The translations under genes and the position numbers were made by a program. Positions 5,935-11,720 of a DNA stretch of 11,720 bases are shown here, piece after piece; positions within the stretch are counted from its first letter, which is position 1, and the number at the start of each line of letters is the position of its first letter. The DNA is from an uncultured bacterium (GTDB lineage Bacteria; Bacteroidota; Bacteroidia; CAILMK01): assembly GCA_903835275.1 (NCBI GenBank), contig CAILMK010000355.1, forward strand, positions 1 to 11,720, written 5' to 3'. Below the pieces are notes generated by a model. It was not told the origin of the DNA. It was given only the letters and a program-made list of their open reading frames with translations, and searched no databases.

Positions 5935-8178
5935 CTAATTCGCCACCACCGGTAGCTTATCTTCCACCTGGAAGCGGCTGACGGAATCCATGCCGGGCAG
6001 TTTTTTGATTTTCTTAAGGAGTTCATCTAAATGCTGTGTATCGTAAATGTAGAGTATGATGGAGCCTTCAAAAGCTCCTGCATTTGAATTAATAGTCAGT
6101 GATTGCATATTCACTTGCAATTCCTTGGAAATAATATCGGTGATCTTGCTCACAATACCCATGCTGTCTATGCCCGTCAGTTTTATTCCCACCGGGAAAG
6201 TCTTGATCTCTGCAATATGATCCATGCCCCATTTGGCACGTATGATCCTGTATCCGTAATTGGACATCAGGCGCATTCCGTTCGGGCAGTTGGTACGGTG
6301 TATCTTGATGCCATCACCAATGGTAATAAATCCGAAGATATCATCACCGGGTATGGCATTGCAGCATTTTGCAAAGGAATAATCCAGCTCCAGGTTTTCA
6401 CCGACAATAACGAGGTCGGGTTTCACCGGAACCACGTTCCCGTTGGTGCCTTTTACATGTGCAGGCTTGGTCAGGGCTTTTACGTGCAGTTTTTCCGCGG
6501 ATTCAAAGAAATTGAACGCATTAGTAAGCGATGATTTATCGAGCTTGCCGACGCCAAGGTTATAATACAGGTCCGATGAAGTTTGTAGCTTGAAATAATT
6601 TACGACGCGGTTCACATTTTCATTATTCCAGGACAGACCTGCCGACTTGAACTTGCGCACTAAAATTTCCTTGCCATCCATGGCAACTTTACGCCTTTCA
6701 TCCTTGAGTGTGGATTTTATTTTACTTTTCGCTTTGGCGGTAACCACATAATTCAGCCAGTCCTCGGTAGGACTTTGTTTTTTGGAAGTGATTATCTCGA
6801 TCTGGTCGCCGTTTTTCAGTTTATAACTGAGCGGAACCAGCTTGTGATTTACTTTCGCGCCGAGGCATTGCACACCCACCTGGGTGTGAATTTCAAAGGC
6901 AAAATCAAGTGCGGTCGCATTGGCGGGAAGTGTATACAGGTCGCCTTTCGGAGTAAATACATACACCTCATCCGAAAAGAAATTCAGCTTGAAATCATCG
7001 AGGAAATCAATGGCATTACTTTCAGGATTTTCCAGCGTTTCGCGTATGCGCACGATCCAGTCCTCCGTGCTTTTATCAGCAGCGGTGGCAGCAGTGTCCT
7101 TATACTTCCAGTGAGCTGCGTATCCGCGCTCAGCAATTTCATCCATGCGCAGGCTGCGTATCTGCACTTCCACCCAGCGTCCGGCAGGTCCCATTACAGT
7201 GGTGTGCAGGGATTCGTACCCGTTTGATTTCGGTACGGATATCCAGTCACGCAAACGCGCGGGATTTGGAGTGTAATTATCCGTAACGATGGAGTACACT
7301 TTCCAGCAATCCGATTTTTCCACTTCTATACCTGTATCCACTATGATGCGGATGGCAAACAAATCATAGACTTCTTCAAAAGGAATATTTTGCTTTTTTA
7401 TTTTATTATAAATGGAATAAATGGATTTAGGCCTTCCTTTTATATCATAAATAATCCCCTGGTTATCCAGTGCTTCCTCTATAGGATACATAAAGCGGCG
7501 GATGTATTTATTTCGCTGCAATTTTGTTTCCTGAAGTTTCTGGGCAATATCCTTATAGATGGCAGGCTCGGTAAATTTCAGGCTAAGATCCTCCAATTCG
7601 CTTTTGATGCTGTATAATCCCAGCCTGTGTGCGAGTGGAGCAAAAAGCACCATCGTTTCAGAGGCGATCTTAAGCTGCGCGGTACGCGTCATGCTATCAA
7701 GCGTGCGCATGTTATGCAGCCTGTCGGCGAGTTTTATCAGGATCACGCGTACATCATCGGCGAGGGTAAGCAAAATCTTGCGGAAATTTTCCGCCTGCAT
7801 ACTCTTGGTTTTTCCTTCTACCCCGGAAATCTTGGTAAGCCCGTCAATGATATTGGAAACCTTGGGTCCGAACTGCGCTTCCACATCTTCCAGGGAAACA
7901 TCTGTATCTTCAACAATATCGTGTAAAAGAGCACAAATAATGGAAGTAGTATCCAGCCCTATTTCATTGGCGCAGATGGTGGCAACGGCAAGCGGATGGA
8001 AAATATACAGTTCACCTGACTTACGGCGCATATTGCTGTGCGCATCAAGTGCCATATTAAACGCCTGCCGGATAAGGCTTTTATCGCCCTTTTCCATATT
8101 GGGGCGACAGGCTTTTAAAAGATTACGGTATTCCTTTATGAGTAACTTCTTCTCGCTTTCCGCATCCATGCTTTGCAT
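5935..8178 (-). CDS. rel: Bifunctional (p)ppGpp synthetase/hydrolase, Rel/SpoT family
   Basis: Long RSH proteins make (p)ppGpp from GTP/GDP and ATP during starvation and hydrolyse it otherwise. The 747 residues show the full domain order. The HD hydrolase (about 35-190) has Arg52, His61, HD at 86-87, ED at 90-91 and LADRLHN with Asp152. The synthetase (about 240-360) has GRPKS, YDLFAIR, SNGYESLH and EVQIRS. TGS (about 403-463), a helical region, a zinc-finger domain with Cys605, Cys606, His627 and Cys631, and ACT (about 661-738) follow. Both catalytic centres look intact, so it is bifunctional rather than a RelA-type synthetase-only enzyme; the basic KKQN near 261-264 fits the basic loop of bifunctional members. 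The start ATG at 8178 follows a promoter closely; an ATG three codons later is an alternative. Its end is 135 nt before the cargo gene start. Confidence 0.96.
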   Translation of the reverse strand: MQSMDAESEKKLLIKEYRNLLKACRPNMEKGDKSLIRQAFNMALDAHSNMRRKSGELYIFHPLAVATICANEIGLDTTSIICALLHDIVEDTDVSLEDVEAQFGPKVSNIIDGLTKISGVEGKTKSMQAENFRKILLTLADDVRVILIKLADRLHNMRTLDSMTRTAQLKIASETMVLFAPLAHRLGLYSIKSELEDLSLKFTEPAIYKDIAQKLQETKLQRNKYIRRFMYPIEEALDNQGIIYDIKGRPKSIYSIYNKIKKQNIPFEEVYDLFAIRIIVDTGIEVEKSDCWKVYSIVTDNYTPNPARLRDWISVPKSNGYESLHTTVMGPAGRWVEVQIRSLRMDEIAERGYAAHWKYKDTAATAADKSTEDWIVRIRETLENPESNAIDFLDDFKLNFFSDEVYVFTPKGDLYTLPANATALDFAFEIHTQVGVQCLGAKVNHKLVPLSYKLKNGDQIEIITSKKQSPTEDWLNYVVTAKAKSKIKSTLKDERRKVAMDGKEILVRKFKSAGLSWNNENVNRVVNYFKLQTSSDLYYNLGVGKLDKSSLTNAFNFFESAEKLHVKALTKPAHVKGTNGNVVPVKPDLVIVGENLELDYSFAKCCNAIPGDDIFGFITIGDGIKIHRTNCPNGMRLMSNYGYRIIRAKWGMDHIAEIKTFPVGIKLTGIDSMGIVSKITDIISKELQVNMQSLTINSNAGAFEGSIILYIYDTQHLDELLKKIKKLPGMDSVSRFQVEDKLPVVAN

Positions 8179-8192
8179 ATTGCTAATATACG

Positions 8193-8224
8193 CAAAAATA
8201 GTGCAATTTCCAAATAAGCCACAA
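8193..8224 (-). promoter_or_regulatory. Promoter for rel
   Basis: TTG (8224-8222) and TATTTTTG (8200-8193) on the minus strand are spaced by 21 nt and fit the Bacteroidota consensus. The expected start near 8188 leaves a leader of only about 10 nt before the rel ATG. Confidence 0.55.
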
Positions 8225-8427
8225 GGATTGTGTGTTTAATAAAATGATTCCGCAACTGGATTTATACACAGGAAGGGCATTTTGGGATTGCGAAATGCGA
8301 ATTGCCAATTGCGAATTTGAAAACTTCCTGGAAAAGCCTTTCGTTTTTTCTTATTACTAATCGCGCGAAGCGCTTCCCCCTTCAGGGGGTTAGGGGGTAA
8401 TCAGGCTACATTCTTCAAATGAAAATC
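8225..8427. other. Intergenic spacer between histidine kinase and rel
   Basis: This 203-nt spacer has no convincing reading frame. Around 8284-8320 it holds overlapping words built on GCGAATT and AATTGC (GCGAATTGCCAATTGCGAA, a near-palindrome), a low-complexity pattern. Its kinase-side half carries the second REP-like element. No T-run terminator is visible for the kinase gene. Confidence 0.5.
8363..8397 (-). repeat. REP-like double-hairpin element, copy 2
   Basis: Read on the minus strand this is C5-TAA-C5-TGAA-G5-AAG (8397-8373), identical over 25 nt to the element at 1332-1356. The hairpin GCGC-TTC-GCGC (8373-8363) follows in the place where copy 1 has GTGC-TAC-GCAC. It lies 31 nt past the stop of the histidine kinase gene. 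Confidence 0.75.
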
Positions 8428-9750
8428 CTATTCCACCTGGCGAGCGGATTTCTTAGGTATTGTGAATATAAACTTCGCGCCTTTCCCTTTTTCCGAGTCT
8501 ACATATATCTCTCCGCCGCCATCCTCTATGATCTTTTTAACAATGGCAAGTCCAACGCCGGTGCTCTCAAGCGTATCGCGCGATTGAAGGGTATGGAATA
8601 TTATGAATATTTTATCATGGTGTTTTTTCTCAATGCCCGGGCCATTATCGGAAATAGTAAATTCATAATCGTCTTTTCTTTCATTGCAAAATATTTCAAT
8701 ATGAGCTTGCTCCTTATCATTGTATTTGATTGCATTCCCAATGATGTTTGAAAAAACCTGCTGCAATTTCGTCTTGTCGCCACTTATGTAAGGCATCGTG
8801 TTTTTTATTTGAACGCTGATGTTTTCCTGTGGGGATAAAAGAAAAAGCACATCGTTCAGCAATTCGCGGATGCTGATATCCTCGTTATTATTTTCCGTCC
8901 GGTTGATTTTGGAGTATTGTAGTATTCCATTGATCAGGTTTTCCATACGGTTCACCCTCTGACGCATCATTTCAAGGTTTTCCTTGGTTTTATCCTTTAT
9001 ATTTCCTTCCAGGTCATCCTCAATCCACTGGGAAAGGTGGCCAATGGCCCGAAGCGGCGCTTTTAAGTCATGTGAGACAATATAGGCAAACCGGTCAAGG
9101 TCATTGTTTATCTTCTCAAGGGATTCGGCGTACTCCTTGACTTTTTCATTCGATTTCTTCGCAGATTCCAGGATCAGGTTCTTGGATTTTTCCAATCCTA
9201 CACAAAGGAAAACGATCACAAGAACACTCAGAGCCACCAATGTAAACACATCCCATTCATCAGATCCATGGAATTTTCCAGTATAGGCATCAGTGGTATA
9301 TCCTTGAATGGTAAAGTAGGTTATTAAAATAGCATGCGCGAAAGCAAATACGAGGTAAATCCATCCTGCCTTTTTTCCGAGAAGGAAGAAAGTTGCGATA
9401 GCCAATACCCCTATAAAATAATTGGAAGGTGAGTAAATACCGCCTGCCTTGTACGTTATGATGTGAATGCAGATAAATCCAATGGAGATTATTATGGCGT
9501 ATGCAAGCCTGGCATTCCCAAACCGGTACATCAAAAGCATGTTTAATGCCGTTGCAACTGTAAGACCTATAAGAATATAAGGAGTAATACTTGAGTCCTT
9601 GAATAGTATTGCTGTCTGGAAATAAAAGAATATTCCGCTGAGGAAAGCAATTAGTGAAAAATAGAAAAAAATGATAAACCGTTGTCTTTCAATGTAATTA
9701 TCATCCGGCAAATTGCTGTAATAGGGAAAAAAGCGCAGTATCCTCTCCAT
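8428..9750 (-). CDS. Orphan membrane sensor histidine kinase
   Basis: The 440-residue protein has about six membrane helices (near 25-46, 56-75, 82-99, 111-124, 130-147 and 168-184), a short coiled-coil linker (about 185-222) and a complete kinase core. The HisKA H-box is IVSHDLKAPLRAIG with phospho-acceptor His227; the ATPase domain has N339 (NIIGNAIKYND), the G1 box DNGPGI at 358-363 and the G2 box STGVGLAI near 386-393. The H-box and FHTLQSRDTLESTG resemble phytochrome-like/HWE-adjacent Bacteroidota kinases. There is no PAS, HAMP or periplasmic sensor domain, so the signal is probably sensed within the membrane. No response regulator gene lies in the window, so its partner is unknown. The ATG at 9750 follows a good promoter. 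Confidence 0.92.
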   Translation of the reverse strand: MERILRFFPYYSNLPDDNYIERQRFIIFFYFSLIAFLSGIFFYFQTAILFKDSSITPYILIGLTVATALNMLLMYRFGNARLAYAIIISIGFICIHIITYKAGGIYSPSNYFIGVLAIATFFLLGKKAGWIYLVFAFAHAILITYFTIQGYTTDAYTGKFHGSDEWDVFTLVALSVLVIVFLCVGLEKSKNLILESAKKSNEKVKEYAESLEKINNDLDRFAYIVSHDLKAPLRAIGHLSQWIEDDLEGNIKDKTKENLEMMRQRVNRMENLINGILQYSKINRTENNNEDISIRELLNDVLFLLSPQENISVQIKNTMPYISGDKTKLQQVFSNIIGNAIKYNDKEQAHIEIFCNERKDDYEFTISDNGPGIEKKHHDKIFIIFHTLQSRDTLESTGVGLAIVKKIIEDGGGEIYVDSEKGKGAKFIFTIPKKSARQVE

Positions 9751-9769
9751 GTAGTTTGTTTGTCGGCAG

Positions 9770-9801
9770 CAAATTTATCAAATGATGCCTGTTATAACCA
9801 A
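9770..9801 (-). promoter_or_regulatory. Promoter for the histidine kinase gene
   Basis: On the minus strand TTG (9801-9799) and TAAATTTG (9777-9770) are 21 nt apart, fitting the TTG/TAnnTTTG consensus. The -7 box lies 19 nt before the ATG. The divergent operon promoter lies about 140 nt away. Confidence 0.6.
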
Positions 9802-9939
9802 GAATGTATGTTAAGTTCTTTCAGATGTAAGGATTCATGGGAATGATAGAGTTTCCCTACAAATGACAAAGAGGATTTTGAAGCGATCATTAAATTCCGT
9901 AAATCCCAAAAAACTCATGGAAAATCCCGAAAAATCCCA

Positions 9940-9947
9940 TAACTTTG
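9940..9947 (+). promoter_or_regulatory. -7 box of the DUF177-rpmF-plsX-fabH operon
   Basis: TAACTTTG matches TAnnTTTG exactly and is identical to the fur -7 box. The -33 region is poor (ATGG at 9917-9920, 19 nt upstream). Just before it are three AAATCCC words (9901, 9922 and 9932). Transcription should begin near 9953, about 17 nt before the first gene. Confidence 0.55.
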
Positions 9948-9969
9948 CGCCCTTTATTTGGACTAAGGA

Positions 9970-10491
9970 GTGAACTACCTGAGAGAATTTATAATCAACT
10001 TCGGTAATCTTAAGCTGGGTACACACAGGTACGATTTTGAGATTGGCGAAAAATTCTTTGAGCAGTTTGAGTATTCACTGGTCAGGCAGGCGAGGATTGA
10101 AGTGGAAGTTGAGGTGGAAAAGCAAAGGGAAACCTTATTGCTTTTCAATTTTAAGATCAACGGTACCATTCAGTTACAGTGTGATATATGCCTTGATGAA
10201 TATGAGTATCCATTAAGTTTGGACGAAACGCTTATACTCAAATTGGAGGAAGAGCCACAGAAAACGGATGATGATGAGATTGTTTTTCTTCCGGTAGATG
10301 CCTACCAAATTGATACAAGCTCATATATATATGAATATATAAACATAGCTTTGCCACTCAGGAAGGAATGTAGCCAGGGCGGGAAAGAATGTAATCCTGA
10401 TATGATTTCGGTTTTAAAGAATGTAAATTCGCAACCGAAAGACGACGACGAGACAGACCCTCGCTGGGAGGGCTTAAAAGGTTTAAATTAA
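9970..10491 (+). CDS. DUF177/YceD-family protein
   Basis: The 173-residue product belongs to the DUF177 (YceD) family, which nearly always precedes rpmF. Plant and E. coli members are needed for normal 23S rRNA accumulation, so a role in large-subunit assembly is likely. Features are the N-terminal NYLREFIINFGNLKLGTHRY, an acidic beta-rich middle, the pair Cys71/Cys74 in CDICLDEYEYPL, a second pair Cys134/Cys141 after ALPLRKE, and a tail ending DPRWEGLKGLN, the usual DPRW-L-x-L signature. The four Cys may bind metal. The start is taken as GTG at 9970 to keep the NYL motif; an AAGGAG (9965-9970) overlaps this codon, which is too close for a normal Shine-Dalgarno. The stop is 27 nt before rpmF. 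Confidence 0.88.
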   Translation: MNYLREFIINFGNLKLGTHRYDFEIGEKFFEQFEYSLVRQARIEVEVEVEKQRETLLLFNFKINGTIQLQCDICLDEYEYPLSLDETLILKLEEEPQKTDDDEIVFLPVDAYQIDTSSYIYEYINIALPLRKECSQGGKECNPDMISVLKNVNSQPKDDDETDPRWEGLKGLN

Positions 10492-10518
10492 CGACATAAG
10501 TAATTAAAGCATAAGACT

Positions 10519-10701
10519 ATGCCAAATCCTAAACGGAAAATTTCGAAAACAAGAAGGGATAAAAGAAGAACCCATGACAAGGCTTCTGTTCCTACTATTG
10601 CCATCTGTACCAATTGTGGCTCACCACATCTTTACCACAGGATGTGCACTGAGTGTAACCACTATAGGGGCAAACTTGTTCTCGAAACCAAAGCAGCCTA
10701 A
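10519..10701 (+). CDS. rpmF: Ribosomal protein L32 (bL32)
   Basis: The 60-residue basic protein has the L32 signature MPNPKRKISKTRRDKRRTHD and a zinc ribbon with Cys30-x2-Cys33 and Cys43-x2-Cys46. It belongs to the large subunit. All four Cys are kept, so this is the zinc-binding (C+) form. It sits between DUF177 (27 nt) and plsX (16 nt), the classical arrangement. Confidence 0.97.
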   Translation: MPNPKRKISKTRRDKRRTHDKASVPTIAICTNCGSPHLYHRMCTECNHYRGKLVLETKAA

Positions 10702-10717
10702 TTAACCAAGCAACGCA

Positions 10718-11671
10718 ATGCGTATAGGCCTGGACATAATGGGTGGCGACTATGCCCCCCAATTCCCTTTGGAAGGTGTGGCATTAGCAATTAATGACCT
10801 GCCTTCCGATGCTATTATTGTTATGTTCGGTGACGAAGAGGCTATTAGCTCTTTCGCCGCTGCTCATAATTTTAACAGGGAGAGGTATGAAATTGTTGGA
10901 ACTACCCAGGTAATAGACATGGGCGAATCTCCTACAAAAGCCATGTCCAGCAAGCCGGATTCCAGCATTCTTGTTGGCCTAAAGCATCTTGCAGCCGATA
11001 AAATAGACATATTTATTAGTGCCGGTAATACAGGAGCAGTTTATGTAAGCGCTCTTTATACCGTTAAGGCCATTGAAGGAGTTCTTCGTCCTGCTATCAT
11101 GACCCTGATTCCTAAAGTGAGTGGTGGTCATGGTATTATACTGGATGTTGGTGCTAATGCCGATTGCAAGCCCGAGGTTCTTTATCAATTTGGCGTATTG
11201 GGATACAATTATTCCAAGTACGTCCTGAATGTTGAAAATCCTAAGGTAGGACTATTAAATATAGGTTCCGAGCCTGAAAAGGGAAATCTCGCTTCACAGG
11301 CAGCGTATACTCTCCTTGAAGCAAATGAACGTTTTGATTTTATTGGAAATCTGGAAGGTTACGACCTTTTCAATGATAAGGCAGACGTTATTGTAACGGA
11401 TGGTTTTACAGGCAATGTAGTTTTGAAAACTGCAGAAACCATTTATAAAATAATGAAAGCCAGAAATATTGAAGATGAATACTTCAATAGATATGATTAT
11501 GAAACCTACGGGGCCACGCCTATTTTGGGCTTGAATAAACCCGTACTTATAGCTCATGGTGTTTCTTCACCGGAAGCTTTTAGCCAGATGTTAGAACTGG
11601 CTACGCAGATCCTTCATTCCAAATTCATAGGAAAAATAAAGCAGGCTTTCGAATTAGAGCCTTCCAAATGA
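10718..11671 (+). CDS. plsX: Phosphate acyltransferase PlsX
   Basis: PlsX turns acyl-ACP and phosphate into acyl-phosphate, which PlsY uses to start phospholipid synthesis; it is a peripheral protein at the inner face of the membrane. The 317 residues are of family length and show GLDIMGGDYAPQ at the N-terminus, ISAGNTGAVYVSALY near 100, RPAIMTLIP near 128, ILDVGANADCKPEVLYQF near 141, LLNIGSEPEKGN near 180 and IGNLEGYDLF/DVIVTDGFTGNVVLK near 210-236. The ATG start is 16 nt after rpmF. Its TGA stop overlaps the fabH ATG by 4 nt (ATGA), which suggests translational coupling and fits the shared acyl-ACP/fatty-acid initiation role. Confidence 0.96.
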   Translation: MRIGLDIMGGDYAPQFPLEGVALAINDLPSDAIIVMFGDEEAISSFAAAHNFNRERYEIVGTTQVIDMGESPTKAMSSKPDSSILVGLKHLAADKIDIFISAGNTGAVYVSALYTVKAIEGVLRPAIMTLIPKVSGGHGIILDVGANADCKPEVLYQFGVLGYNYSKYVLNVENPKVGLLNIGSEPEKGNLASQAAYTLLEANERFDFIGNLEGYDLFNDKADVIVTDGFTGNVVLKTAETIYKIMKARNIEDEYFNRYDYETYGATPILGLNKPVLIAHGVSSPEAFSQMLELATQILHSKFIGKIKQAFELEPSK

Positions 11672-11720
11672 AAAAAATAACAGCCGCTATTACCGGAATA
11701 GGTGCGTATGTACCTGATTT
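11668..11720 (+). CDS. fabH: Beta-ketoacyl-ACP synthase III, N-terminal fragment
   Basis: Only 17 codons are inside the window: MKKITAAITGIGAYVPD. This matches the start of FabH (first beta strand, then GxGxYxP) and follows plsX with an ATGA overlap, the usual order. FabH condenses acetyl-CoA with malonyl-ACP to begin fatty acid synthesis. Active-site residues lie outside the window. Confidence 0.87.
   Translation, partial: MKKITAAITGIGAYVPD

Noticed and set aside
6775..7227. 150-codon open frame on the plus strand opposite the rel synthetase/TGS region
   Set aside because: It has the same explanation: antisense to a strongly conserved gene with no supporting motif or promoter.
7559..8239. 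226-codon open frame on the plus strand opposite rel
   Set aside because: It lies antisense to highly conserved rel domains, has unusual composition and no family resemblance. It is a by-product of rel codon use.
8363..8397. Intrinsic terminator for the histidine kinase gene
   Set aside because: The C5/G5 hairpin has no following T-run on the minus strand and recurs elsewhere as a repeat, so it is called REP-like instead.

Overview
The window looks like a chromosomal segment of a Bacteroidota bacterium. The evidence is type IX secretion (T9SS)/gliding genes (gldM end, two gldN copies), a protein with a T9SS C-terminal sorting domain, several upstream sites matching the Bacteroidota promoter consensus (TAnnTTTG at -7, TTG about 20 nt upstream), few Shine-Dalgarno sites, and intergenic palindromes of a kind common in that phylum. 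The class cannot be fixed from this sequence; a Chitinophagia/Sphingobacteriia-like background is a guess.

Left part (1-2700, + strand): the 3' end of gldM, then gldN 12 nt downstream and a strong intrinsic terminator. A 354-nt spacer full of palindromic repeats follows, then a second complete gldN-like gene comparable to the gldN/gldO pair of Flavobacterium johnsoniae. More small hairpins and a bidirectional terminator separate it from the converging genes.

Middle part (2707-9750, - strand): in transcription order a membrane histidine kinase with no response regulator nearby, the bifunctional (p)ppGpp synthetase/hydrolase rel, a T9SS cargo protein, a Fur-family regulator and purA. fur and purA probably form one transcript behind a fur promoter. 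rel, the cargo gene and the kinase each have a promoter-like site of their own. (p)ppGpp is a known inhibitor of PurA, so rel and purA are functionally linked. The cargo gene appears to be an accessory insertion between housekeeping genes, and its product would depend on the T9SS whose parts lie at the left end.

Right part (9940-11720, + strand): a tightly packed housekeeping operon, DUF177/YceD - rpmF (L32) - plsX - fabH (cut by the window end), which joins ribosome assembly to the start of fatty acid and phospholipid synthesis. A divergent promoter region separates it from the kinase.

I found no CRISPR array, tRNA, rRNA, transposase or phage gene. No clearly undescribed multi-gene system is visible. 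The most interesting items are the diverged but strongly constrained gldN pair, and two families of intergenic hairpins whose stems vary while remaining paired.
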